Shown one piece after another: positions 14,450-20,420 of a DNA stretch of 23,213 bases. The translations under genes and the position numbers were made by a program. This DNA comes from a virus. The notes under the pieces were generated by a model. That model worked only from the letters and a program-made list of their open reading frames with translations. It was not told where the DNA came from and made no database searches. Position 1 is the first letter of the stretch, and each line of letters starts with the position of its first letter. The stretch is taken from the IMG/VR virus record IMGVR_UViG_3300005523_000016, positions 1 to 23,213 of that record, one strand, 5' to 3'.

Positions 14450-14695
14450 TTAAGCAAATACTTTTGCTCGGCTTCCGTTTACATCTCGAGCAGTAATACC
14501 ATATCTGGTTTTACCAGTAGTAGCGATTGAAGTCTTAACATTAAGACCAGCCGCTTTAAGTTCACTCATTCTAGCAGGAAGTTGCTGAATGCCAAACCTT
14601 GCTTTAGCATCAGCCGCAGTCAAAGTTTTACCAGTACCTCTTAGATAAGTTTCTAAGAAAGTTTTTTGGTTAGATTTAATTGTAGTAAAAGCCAT
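14450..14695 (-). CDS. Small helix-turn-helix protein, 81 aa
   Basis: The protein reads MAFTTIKSNQKTFLETYLRG, then LTAADAKARFGIQQLPARMS, then ELKAAGLNVKTSIA and TRYGITARDVNGSRAKVF. The middle has the helix-turn-helix pattern TLTAADAKARFGI...LPARMSELKAAG followed by a beta wing (NVKTSIATTGKTRYGI). It resembles the short winged HTH proteins (HTH_39-like, from memory) common in marine T4-like phages. It probably binds DNA and may regulate phage genes. It has SD GGAGG, its own sigma70-like promoter (14727-14755) and a stem-loop terminator, so it is a single-gene early unit, as expected for a regulator. Confidence 0.8.
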   Translation of the reverse strand: MAFTTIKSNQKTFLETYLRGTGKTLTAADAKARFGIQQLPARMSELKAAGLNVKTSIATTGKTRYGITARDVNGSRAKVFA

Positions 14696-14726
14696 TAATG
14701 CCTCCGTTTGTTGTTACAATATACAC

Positions 14727-14755
14727 ACTATAGCAAAGGATTTTATAAAGGTCAA
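14727..14755 (-). promoter_or_regulatory. Sigma70-like promoter for the HTH gene, TTGACC-N17-TATAGT
   Basis: The minus strand carries TTGACC at 14750-14755 and TATAGT at 14727-14732 with a 17-bp spacer, about 30 nt before the ATG at 14695. The preceding poly-A/T stretch (14757-14765) could act as an UP-like element (inference). Confidence 0.7.
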
Positions 14756-14779
14756 CCTTTTTTTTTGAATTTTTGTATT

Positions 14780-15460
14780 TTAATGATGTTTGTCATAATA
14801 TTGATATACTCTATTCCACCATTCTGTTTTCCAATCGTCAAATTCATTTGGCCATAGATCAAATTGTTGGTATTCACCTGCTCTGCTACACATAAAGATG
14901 TGTCCTTCACGTATTTCAGTGTTGTGTATTTCATTATGTGCAATAGCATAAGCCGTTAGTTGTAAGAAATAATCTTCAACCCATTCTAATTTTTTAGGCT
15001 TATTAGTTTGCTTGAAGTCCATTATACAAGGATTTCCTTTGTATACGCCAACTAAATCAGTTGTGCCTGCATATAGTTTTGGAACGTACAAAGGAACTTC
15101 GCTACCCCAAATTTCATCTACATCATCCATTGCATGAACTTTTATTTTTGTAGCCATTGAGTGTGCTTGTTGAGCATATGGATTACCGCCAGGAGTAGGC
15201 CATTCTCCTGTATCAATGTAATCTTCTAAATATTTGTGCATACGTGTTCCAACACCACTTGCCTCTGTGACAATCTCTTGTGCTTTTTGTTCTCCCACAC
15301 GTTTTTTCCATGCAATCAAATGTGTTTTATCTTTTGTTTCGCCTAAAATAGTTGTAACACTTGCAACTGGCGGACCACCTGGAGTTTCATATCGACGTTT
15401 ACCATCAACATTTACTCTTTTTAATTTTTCATATTTGTATTTTTCTATAATTAAGGACAT
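14780..15460 (-). CDS. PD-(D/E)XK (RecB/Cas4-like) nuclease
   Basis: The 226-aa protein has the RecB-family exonuclease layout. VASVTTILG and GVGTRMHKYLEDYID (His75) come first. E121 follows in SEVPLYV, then D135 in AGTTDLVGVY and D148-x-K150 in CIMDFKQTNK. QLTAYAIA (Gln167, Tyr171) is the trailing QxxxY motif. All expected metal-binding residues are present, so it should be an active DNA exo- or endonuclease in replication or recombination. No Fe-S cysteine cluster of Cas4 type is evident. The promoter at 15467-15495 places the predicted +1 on the A of the ATG, and there is no SD, so a leaderless mRNA is likely. No alternative downstream start fits the domain. Confidence 0.87.
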   Translation of the reverse strand: MSLIIEKYKYEKLKRVNVDGKRRYETPGGPPVASVTTILGETKDKTHLIAWKKRVGEQKAQEIVTEASGVGTRMHKYLEDYIDTGEWPTPGGNPYAQQAHSMATKIKVHAMDDVDEIWGSEVPLYVPKLYAGTTDLVGVYKGNPCIMDFKQTNKPKKLEWVEDYFLQLTAYAIAHNEIHNTEIREGHIFMCSRAGEYQQFDLWPNEFDDWKTEWWNRVYQYYDKHH

Positions 15461-15466
15461 TATAGT

Positions 15467-15495
15467 AGTATAAACTATATTATGGTTATTGTCAA
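15467..15495 (-). promoter_or_regulatory. Sigma70-like promoter of the nuclease, TTGACA-N17-TATACT
   Basis: The minus strand has TTGACA at 15490-15495 and TATACT at 15467-15472, with a 17-bp spacer. Only six bases separate the -10 from the ATG at 15460, so transcription should begin at the start codon itself. A 12-bp palindrome AACTTATAAGTT (15494-15505) overlaps the edge of the -35 and could be an operator. Confidence 0.72.
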
Positions 15496-15496
15496 C

Positions 15497-15724
15497 TTAT
15501 AAGTTATCGCCTACATCTGTTGCTCTTTTTGCCATTGTAGATACAGTATCTTGGTCTCCTCCACCCTTAGGCAAACTATCACCAAAACTTATCTTTTCTC
15601 CATCATAGTTACTAACAATATTTTTTATACGATCATCAGCTTTAAAAGCCGCATCAAATGTTTCATAATTAAATTGTGGAATTTCACTATTATCCATCAT
15701 CTTATCTAATTCTTCAAAAGACAT
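15497..15724 (-). CDS. Downstream part of a probable -1 frameshift product (75 aa from its own ATG)
   Basis: From ATG 15724 the frame gives MSFEELDKMMDNSEIPQFNY, then TFDAAFKADDRIKNIV and a Gly-rich tail. The same frame is open upstream to the slippery site at 15796-15802. The 24 extra codons read VTEEVNTDNLYRLLRLIKAE then GIDE, a convincing helical, protein-like stretch that a stand-alone gene would leave unused. So it is probably translated mostly as a C-terminal extension of the 255-aa protein after a -1 shift, giving about 354 aa. Independent initiation at the ATG is possible (AAGG about 10 nt upstream). The function is unknown; the context is structural. Confidence 0.7.
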   Translation of the reverse strand: MSFEELDKMMDNSEIPQFNYETFDAAFKADDRIKNIVSNYDGEKISFGDSLPKGGGDQDTVSTMAKRATDVGDNL

Positions 15725-15792
15725 TTCGTCAATGCCTTCTGCTTTGATAAGTCGTAATAGTCTATAAAGATTATCTGTGTTAACTTCTTCGG

Positions 15793-16560
15793 TTACTTTT
15801 TTTTTGATGCGAGGGTGGTTGCCAGCTTACGTGGGTCTACACTCTCTCTAGTTTCTCTACCTGCAACTTCATCACCGCCAGCCGCTGGTTCAGCCGCCGC
15901 AAAATCATCATCTCCTGCAGGAATTGCGGCATCATCTTGATCAACTGTAGGTTCCATACTTGGATCTACTGCCATATCGTCACCACCCATAGGAGTAGTC
16001 ATTTCGCCTTCGCCAGTAAGCATGGTTACTCCATTACTCAATGCGGCTCTTGTTCCTTCCATTGATGTGTATAATTCGTCTAGGCTTGCTTTAATAGTTT
16101 CTACAAAAGCATTACTTTGCTCTACACCCATTTCATCACGTATTGCATCTGCAAGATCTAACATTGATTCTGTTTTCATTTCTGCAGTATCTTCCATCCA
16201 ACCTGTAACTCTATCTACCATGTCTTTAGCGGCCATAACAATCTCAGCCTGGTCTTCAGCACCTTCGCTAAGTTCTGTTTCTTCTATAATATTGTCACTA
16301 TCAACGTCACCTCTTTCAGATAGTTCGGCGTTTAGAATATCCAAAAATAGTTTTGATTTTTGATAGTCGTCATTTTCAACTACAGCATTAAAATTTTCTT
16401 TCATTTCAATGGCACTTAACTTTGTTCTCAATTTATTTCGAGCATCTTGTAGTTGTTCAATAGTAAAGTTTTCAAGTGAAAGCTTTGAACCAAATCGTTT
16501 TTCTAGGCTTTCATTCAAACTTTTAGCAGTTACTGGTTTTGCAAATTCTGAAATATTCAT
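15793..16560 (-). CDS. Structural-type conserved phage protein, 255 aa, with frameshift site at its end
   Basis: Residues 25-85 contain FTIEQLQDARNKLRTKLSAI and the YQKSKLFLDILNAELSERG box. I recall this from virion-associated proteins of marine T4-like phages; no function is assigned. The middle (100-190) is helical and acidic. The C-terminal 80 residues are a low-complexity, Asp/Ala/Gly-rich linker that ends VDPRKLATTLASKKK. The last codons TCA AAA AAA AAG TAA contain a dnaX-type slippery site right before the stop. SD AGGAA and a late-type GATAAATAC (16589-16597) precede it. Acidic, disordered regions are common in scaffold or core proteins, so a prohead-core role is possible but unproven. 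Confidence 0.82.
   Translation of the reverse strand: MNISEFAKPVTAKSLNESLEKRFGSKLSLENFTIEQLQDARNKLRTKLSAIEMKENFNAVVENDDYQKSKLFLDILNAELSERGDVDSDNIIEETELSEGAEDQAEIVMAAKDMVDRVTGWMEDTAEMKTESMLDLADAIRDEMGVEQSNAFVETIKASLDELYTSMEGTRAALSNGVTMLTGEGEMTTPMGGDDMAVDPSMEPTVDQDDAAIPAGDDDFAAAEPAAGGDEVAGRETRESVDPRKLATTLASKKK
15796..15802 (-). other. Candidate -1 programmed ribosomal frameshift site (A AAA AAG)
   Basis: The minus strand reads A AAA AAG in the zero frame within a run of nine A (15797-15805), immediately followed by TAA. This is the dnaX-type slippery heptamer. Slipping back one base continues into an open frame that joins the 75-aa ORF. No obvious SD-like stimulator or strong downstream hairpin is seen. 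Polymerase slippage on A9 could give the same result. Confidence 0.65.
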
Positions 16561-16588
16561 AACACATTCCTATAGGTTTTATTTAAAA

Positions 16589-16597
16589 GTATTTATC
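16589..16597 (-). promoter_or_regulatory. Candidate late promoter of the 255-aa structural-type gene (GATAAATAC)
   Basis: GATAAATAC on the minus strand starts right after the stop of the 137-aa gene and lies 29 nt before ATG 16560. One mismatch from TATAAATA over eight bases. Confidence 0.5.
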
Positions 16598-16598
16598 T

Positions 16599-17012
16599 CT
16601 ATGAGAAGATAATTTGTTCTAACTGATCAATGGTTGAATCCATATCTAGTTGTGCAACAGATATTCTTGCATCTAAAACATCTTTTTTGAATTCATCATT
16701 AGTAATTTTGTAACTATTTTCATAAAACATAATGTCTGCATCATATTTTCCTACAGAATTATCTAGTTTAATAGCTTTTTGTATATTTTTATCTTCATTA
16801 TATAATTTTGCAATAGCTAATGCTCCGTGTTTAGAATGAGCAGAGCTAATTGCAGTATCTTTTTTACAATCAAATAAAAGATATGTTTTATCTTTTCTTT
16901 GGCGTACTATTACTGGCCCAACACGTATTGCATTACCTGCTTTGTAAGGCAAAGGGTACTTTGTTAATCCTAGTGTAATTAAGGATTTTATTTCACCTAT
17001 TAGATCTTTCAT
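16599..17012 (-). CDS. Hypothetical phage protein, 137 aa
   Basis: ATG at 17012 lies inside the preceding gene (20-nt overlap). The N-terminal part reads KDLIGEIKSLITLGL then AGNAIRVGPVIVRQRKDKTY and LLFDCKKDTAISSAHSKHGA, a beta-rich segment that looks like a small alpha/beta domain. The rest is helical with an acidic end (VAQLDMDSTIDQLEQIIFS). From memory, similar proteins occur in cyanophage-like myoviruses near this structural gene, function unknown. A perfect -35/-10 pair at 17054-17081 would transcribe it separately from the genes upstream. Confidence 0.75.
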   Translation of the reverse strand: MKDLIGEIKSLITLGLTKYPLPYKAGNAIRVGPVIVRQRKDKTYLLFDCKKDTAISSAHSKHGALAIAKLYNEDKNIQKAIKLDNSVGKYDADIMFYENSYKITNDEFKKDVLDARISVAQLDMDSTIDQLEQIIFS

Positions 17013-17205
17013 GATTTATCAAATAACACTTTCCATTATGAAGGACTCTTTTTATTATATCTTTTCTTATTAAATTGTCAAGTATAAATTGTTGTCTTTC
17101 TGCGAATTCATTGTAATCACAAAGGCTTGGTAATTCACGCAACAATGATTCTTCCTCATTTGTTGTGGCCACCATTAGACCGTTTGATATTTCTTTAAAA
17201 TTCAT
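16993..17205 (-). CDS. Conserved phage hypothetical protein, 70 aa
   Basis: ATG at 17205 shares a base with the stop of the 90-aa gene (TAATG). The product reads MNFKEISNGLMVATTNEEES, then LCDYNEFAERQQFILDNLIR and IIKRVLHNGKCYLI. It looks like a small winged-helix-type fold: two helices followed by a beta hairpin (VLHNGKCYLIN). I recall the pattern 'LxxRQQxxLxxLxxRxLLxRVxxxGKxYYI' from marine T4-like phages. DNA or protein binding is possible; no function is known to me. Confidence 0.75.
   Translation of the reverse strand: MNFKEISNGLMVATTNEEESLLRELPSLCDYNEFAERQQFILDNLIRKDIIKRVLHNGKCYLINHERSNR
17054..17081 (-). promoter_or_regulatory. Perfect-hexamer sigma70 promoter inside the 70-aa gene
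   Basis: The minus strand has TTGACA (17076-17081), a 16-bp spacer and TATAAT (17054-17059), both hexamers at full consensus, within the coding sequence. It lies about 42 nt before ATG 17012, so it could drive the 137-aa gene. In an AT-rich genome such a match can arise by chance, but the two full hexamers make this less likely. Confidence 0.6.
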
Positions 17206-17477
17206 TAACCTGGAGTACCTGTTGGATTAGGTGCTCCCATAGTGTTACCCGGTTGTTGCTGTGTTCTTGCTGACTGCATTCGCATTCTTTGTGCATTTGT
17301 TACAGCTTGTTGAGCGGCTTTGATTGCCTCATCAGAAGCTCTCATTTGGGTTTGTAATTGAGTCATTTGATCTTGGATAGCTTGTCTAGCATCTTTTGCA
17401 GATTGTAATTGCACTTGTGCCATTTTTACTGGATCTTCATCGGGTGCTTCAGCAATTTGTAAATCAGTAATTTTCAT
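17205..17477 (-). CDS. Coiled-coil hypothetical protein, 90 aa
   Basis: ATG at 17477 overlaps the previous stop (ATGA). Residues 18-70 are a near-continuous Gln/Ala-rich heptad helix (MAQVQLQSAKDARQAIQDQM, then TQLQTQMRASDEAIKAAQQA), predicting a coiled coil, followed by a Gln/Pro/Gly-rich flexible tail. A structural or assembly-chaperone role is possible. Family not recognised. Confidence 0.75.
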   Translation of the reverse strand: MKITDLQIAEAPDEDPVKMAQVQLQSAKDARQAIQDQMTQLQTQMRASDEAIKAAQQAVTNAQRMRMQSARTQQQPGNTMGAPNPTGTPG

Positions 17478-17737
17478 TTTCTATTCATAGCCTTAACTCT
17501 AATACTGGCTGGATTAATTCTTTTTGTACGTTTTGCTTTTCTCGTCATTTTACTTCCTAATCTAGCCTTAGTTATCTTTAACCTGTTTCTTTTTGCAACA
17601 TCAGGAGGCGCAAAACATTGTGCCACATTTGTTACAGTTCTTCCTTTTCTTGCACCAGAGGTGCATCTGTATTTACGTACAACAGTGTTTCCTCTCTTAG
17701 CATAGACTTGTCTTTCAAACAATTCTCTTAATAACAT
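17474..17737 (-). CDS. Basic conserved phage protein, 87 aa
   Basis: Highly basic: about a third of residues are Lys or Arg. It contains VVRKYRCTSGARKGRTVTNV then CFAPPDVAKRNRLK, with two Cys about 16 apart, and ends RKAKRTKRINPASIRVKAM. The pattern KYRCTSGxRKGR...KRxKxTKRxNPAS recurs in marine T4-like phages from memory. The charge suggests nucleic-acid binding, or an internal virion or scaffold component. ATG 17737 lies 2 nt before the previous stop region, and the next gene overlaps it as ATGA. Confidence 0.8.
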   Translation of the reverse strand: MLLRELFERQVYAKRGNTVVRKYRCTSGARKGRTVTNVAQCFAPPDVAKRNRLKITKARLGSKMTRKAKRTKRINPASIRVKAMNRK

Positions 17738-17738
17738 T

Positions 17739-17981
17739 TTAACCTGCCTGTAATAGTATAACCACTATAGTTGAAAGTAATCCTGCTACAATGGTACCAG
17801 CCGCTCCAATTATTACTTTTATTAAACTTTGTTGTCCGCTTGCCATTTGATCACTTATTTCATCTAACTTTTTTTCAACTTTTCCTAATCTTTTATCAAA
17901 TTGCTCATATCTCATATCGCACTTGTCAACATGGGCTTCTAAGCTTTCTTTTTCCAGATTTGATGATTGTAAAGTCGACAT
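17739..17981 (-). CDS. XhlA/holin-like small membrane protein, 80 aa
   Basis: Residues 8-48 form a charged coiled coil (KESLEAHVDKCDMRYEQFDK then RLGKVEKKLDEISDQM). A membrane segment follows at about 55-78 (VIIGAAGTIVAGLLSTIVVI). Coiled coil then one C-terminal transmembrane helix with a short tail is the layout of XhlA-type lysis proteins. The real family cannot be confirmed here, and a baseplate or tail-associated protein with the same layout is an alternative. SD GGAG precedes ATG 17981. A late-type motif is at 18062-18070, 80 nt upstream. Confidence 0.7.
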   Translation of the reverse strand: MSTLQSSNLEKESLEAHVDKCDMRYEQFDKRLGKVEKKLDEISDQMASGQQSLIKVIIGAAGTIVAGLLSTIVVILLQAG

Positions 17982-18061
17982 TTATACTCCATTTTTATAC
18001 GACAGGAAATAGCCTTTTCGGTGTTAGATAGAATAAATGCCTAAGTGAATCTTCACTATTA

Positions 18062-18070
18062 TTATTTATC
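18062..18070 (-). promoter_or_regulatory. Candidate late promoter (GATAAATAA)
   Basis: GATAAATAATAATAG on the minus strand, made partly of the last codons and stop of the 124-aa gene, 80 nt before ATG 17981. The leader between them contains a small hairpin (AGTGA-AGAT-TCACT). Confidence 0.35.
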
Positions 18071-18436
18071 AAACATTTTGAAAACAATATTTTTACCTTC
18101 TCCTTTTGTTATGAAAACATTTTCTTTAAATTTACTTGTCTCTTCAAGATCTGCTATGAATGGCACTAACATAAAATCGTTTTCTAGCATTTCTATTGTT
18201 AATGCACCTTCGTATGCAATAGAAAAAGTTAGTTGCCATACTCTATTACTTCCTAGATCAGTGTCTTGGTATATTATTATAGGATCATCATCTATAGTAG
18301 GATTCACTCTTAACCCTACTGTATTAATTACAGTCATATAATTTTGTTTTTGTCCATAAGCTATTCTATTTTCTTTTGAAACTTTGATATGATTTGTAAT
18401 ATCAACTGTTGTTTCAATAATAAATTTAGTTTCCAT
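18062..18436 (-). CDS. Conserved phage hypothetical protein, about 124 aa
   Basis: I place the start at ATG 18436 (METKFIIETTVDITN), preceded by GGAT at SD distance and overlapping the sulfotransferase stop by 11 nt; ATG 18448 would add four residues. The chain is beta-rich: TKFIIETTVDITNHIKVS, then MTVINTVGLRVNPTIDDDPI. NRVWQLTFSIAYEGALTIEM and DFMLVPFIADLEE follow. Marine T4-like phages seem to encode similar proteins, from memory, without a function. A virion component is plausible. Confidence 0.75.
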   Translation of the reverse strand: METKFIIETTVDITNHIKVSKENRIAYGQKQNYMTVINTVGLRVNPTIDDDPIIIYQDTDLGSNRVWQLTFSIAYEGALTIEMLENDFMLVPFIADLEETSKFKENVFITKGEGKNIVFKMFDK

Positions 18437-19004
18437 ACTTATATCCATATTCTAATACATCTTTAAAATAAAGATCTCGTACAAAATCTACTAATTCTTT
18501 TGTGTAAAGATCTTTATAGTTATATTCTATATTCTTATTTGTAATTGGTAAAGGAACATGGCAATCCAATTTATCTTGTATTTGTTTAAAATCTTCTTCT
18601 AGATTCTCATAACGTAGTATTTTTGTATGAGTGCCAAACCAATCATGTTGTGGTGTGTCTAAGCTATACCAGGCTCTAGCCCAAAGTAAAAAGGGTTGAA
18701 AAGATAAATTTGATGCTTGTTTACTAACCCGTTTTAATAACCAATCCTTGAAATTTTGATTTCCATGATTTGCAAATAGATACCAACTTGCTAATCTTTC
18801 CCAAGGATTTCTAACTACTCCAAATGTATATGTTGTATTTGGAAAATATGTATTAACTTCAACAATATGTCCATGCTTTTTACCTTCAACTGTTTTAAAA
18901 TTTTCATCTAGCCATTGACTTATACTTGTGCCAGCAGTTTTAGGATTATGAATAAAAGTTATATAATAATCAGGAAGGTAACGCATCTTGTACTTACCAG
19001 CCAT
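18426..19004 (-). CDS. Sulfotransferase-family protein
   Basis: ITFIHNPKTAGTSISQWL at about 15-32 is the 5'-phosphosulfate loop of PAPS-dependent sulfotransferases (PKTAGTS, Lys22). FGVVRNPWERLASWYLF at 61-77 is the 3'-phosphate-binding motif with Arg65 and Ser73. KILRYENLEEDF near residue 130 matches the family's third conserved segment. Such enzymes transfer sulfate from PAPS to sugars or other acceptors, so modification of a glycan or lipid is likely (inference). The 192-aa size suits carbohydrate sulfotransferases. ATG 19004 abuts a terminator; ATG 18986 (MRYLPDYY) is an alternative start closer to the family's usual N-terminus. Confidence 0.83.
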   Translation of the reverse strand: MAGKYKMRYLPDYYITFIHNPKTAGTSISQWLDENFKTVEGKKHGHIVEVNTYFPNTTYTFGVVRNPWERLASWYLFANHGNQNFKDWLLKRVSKQASNLSFQPFLLWARAWYSLDTPQHDWFGTHTKILRYENLEEDFKQIQDKLDCHVPLPITNKNIEYNYKDLYTKELVDFVRDLYFKDVLEYGYKYGN

Positions 19005-19033
19005 AAAAAAAGCGCCACTGTAAAAGTGACGCT
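19005..19033 (-). terminator. Strong terminator after the 111-aa gene
   Basis: Arms 19011-19018 and 19026-19033 form an 8-bp GC-rich stem (AGCGTCAC with GTGGCGCT on the minus strand, one G-U pair) around a 7-nt loop, followed by seven U. It ends exactly at the sulfotransferase ATG (19004). The plus strand also has a T run after the stem, so it may work both ways. Confidence 0.88.
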
Positions 19034-19056
19034 CCTTTTTTTAAAGTAATCTACTC

Positions 19057-19392
19057 TTATGCGTCTGCAATATCGAATAGGTTTGTTTGTAATGCAACAG
19101 TTGCAGATGATAGGTCGATTGAATCGACTGTACCTAACTGACGTACTCTTGCTTGTAGGTCTGCCGCACTTGTTGAGTGCCCATCAACGATAACGCCGAT
19201 GAATCCGTCTGTTCCAGATGAAACGTGCATAAGTGCTTGACACTCTTGCATAACTGCTTCAATAGTTGAACCAATACCGCCTTTTGCCGCTAGTGATGCT
19301 TTACAATCAATTGCGTAAAAGTCTAAGTTTGCTGTTGAATATAGTGTACCATGTGCATGGCCTAAACCATTTGATCTTGTGAATGCCGCCAT
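19057..19392 (-). CDS. Conserved phage protein, 111 aa, own late transcription unit
   Basis: The protein begins MAAFTRSNGLGHAHGTLYST and contains LDFYAIDCKASL, IGSTIEAVMQECQAL, GFIGVIVDGHSTSAADLQAR and a final STVALQTNLFDIADA. Small proteins of this type (MAAFxRxNG at the start, 'VxVEGHxxxAxDLQ' near the end) recur in T4-like marine phages from memory; the function is unknown. Unlike its neighbours it is bracketed by a late-type motif (19449-19457), a leader hairpin, an excellent SD (AAGGAG) and a strong terminator. That suggests high expression, as for an abundant virion protein. Codons look less AT-biased than the neighbours. Confidence 0.85.
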   Translation of the reverse strand: MAAFTRSNGLGHAHGTLYSTANLDFYAIDCKASLAAKGGIGSTIEAVMQECQALMHVSSGTDGFIGVIVDGHSTSAADLQARVRQLGTVDSIDLSSATVALQTNLFDIADA

Positions 19393-19419
19393 TTTTATCT
19401 CCTTAGTTCTCTAAATGAC

Positions 19420-19439
19420 AACCCGTTACTCTACGGGCT
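19420..19439 (-). promoter_or_regulatory. Leader stem-loop of the 111-aa gene
   Basis: On the minus strand AGCCCGT pairs with ACGGGTT around AGAGTA (7 bp, one G-U). It lies about 10 nt past the late-type motif, thus near the mRNA 5' end, and upstream of the SD. No U run follows, so it is not a terminator. Confidence 0.6.
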
Positions 19440-19448
19440 TTCTATATT

Positions 19449-19457
19449 GTATTTAGC
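19449..19457 (-). promoter_or_regulatory. Candidate late promoter (GCTAAATAC)
   Basis: GCTAAATACAATATAG on the minus strand, 57 nt before ATG 19392. The string GCTAAATACAA is identical at 20691-20699. Confidence 0.5.
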
Positions 19458-19475
19458 TTTTAGTGGAAAAATAGG

Positions 19476-20420
19476 TTACTTAAGGCTTCTTTTTGCACGT
19501 TTATGAAGCATTTTGAACTGTTCTATGTAGGCAGGTCCTGCTTTTATAATATCATGCATCATTATAACTAAAGGAAAATACGAACCTGCAATAGCAGAAG
19601 GAATGCTCTGCCCTTTTTGTATAATTTGTAAAAATCTACTTATAAATGGCAAACTTGTTACAGGAACTAATAATCTATAGTATTGAACATTTTCCATACC
19701 ACCAAGATCGGGTATACTAACTTTAGGTTCTGGATCAGTAGCATTAAAATCTTCAAGATTATTATCATTTGTAAACCTAGCAAACATAGGCATAACATCA
19801 CTGTCACTTAGTTTACTTCTAGCCGCAAATAAAAGTCTGGTTATTGTAGTTTTTCTTTCGTTAGGAGTATCAGTACCAAAGGTTGTAAGTCTTCTTCTGA
19901 TAGCTTTATAATGAGGATTTGTTATATCAAGATCTGATTCAATTTGTGCTAATGCCCTGATATCTTTATCAACGACACTATCTCCACTTGCTAATCTTCT
20001 AAGAAAACCGTTTAGATTTCCTATACTGATTACAGTTTTTCTTCTTTCAATAGCGGCGGCATCTGGATTTTTTAATTTGCTTAAGGCTTTTTCGTCACCT
20101 TGTAAAAAATGAAATAAATTATATAAATCTGTTCCGTCTATTCTAAATCTTTTGTATTCTCTAAACATCACAGTTTTATATGCATACTTAGTTGCTTCAG
20201 TTTTATGCTTACGATAAAATCTCATAGCTTGCATACAAAGTATAGAAAGGTATGCTTTTTCTCTACAATCACTAAAAGAGAGTAATCTTTGATTACGTGA
20301 ATCACGTGTCATTCTTGCTTCATGTAAATCTTTTAGAAATGAAAAATTTTCTTTAGTTGGTTCTTCCGTCATGGTATGACCACCTGATATTTCGGCCCAC
20401 TGTTTTGCAGTATATTTCAT
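19476..20420 (-). CDS. Conserved phage hypothetical protein, 314 aa
   Basis: Mostly helical with many basic residues: LHEARMTRDSRNQRLLSFSD, then CREKAYLSILCMQAMRFYRK and HKTEATKYAYKTVMFREYKR. A helical middle (70-210) and a C-terminal hydrophobic stretch (SAIAGSYFPLVIMMHDI) follow. It matches a family I recall from T4-like marine phages ('SxxDCREKAYLSILxMQAMRxYRKHKTEATKYA') without an assigned function; a virion or DNA-associated protein is possible. The ATG at 20420 overlaps the stop of the 85-aa gene (ATGA), so both share the transcript from the late-type site at 20691-20699. Confidence 0.82.
   Translation of the reverse strand: MKYTAKQWAEISGGHTMTEEPTKENFSFLKDLHEARMTRDSRNQRLLSFSDCREKAYLSILCMQAMRFYRKHKTEATKYAYKTVMFREYKRFRIDGTDLYNLFHFLQGDEKALSKLKNPDAAAIERRKTVISIGNLNGFLRRLASGDSVVDKDIRALAQIESDLDITNPHYKAIRRRLTTFGTDTPNERKTTITRLLFAARSKLSDSDVMPMFARFTNDNNLEDFNATDPEPKVSIPDLGGMENVQYYRLLVPVTSLPFISRFLQIIQKGQSIPSAIAGSYFPLVIMMHDIIKAGPAYIEQFKMLHKRAKRSLK

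Noticed and set aside
14441-14460. Small inverted repeat ATTTGC/GCAAAT at the HTH stop
   Set aside because: Only six A/T-rich pairs including coding bases; the UACG stem-loop downstream is the better terminator.
14780-14949. 65-aa minus ORF overlapping the nuclease (14752-14949)
   Set aside because: Out-of-frame shadow in the 3' part of the PD-(D/E)XK gene whose catalytic motifs are intact.
16022-16363. Plus-strand ORF of 113 aa opposite the 255-aa gene
   Set aside because: Antisense shadow, Ser-rich and without recognisable features or SD.
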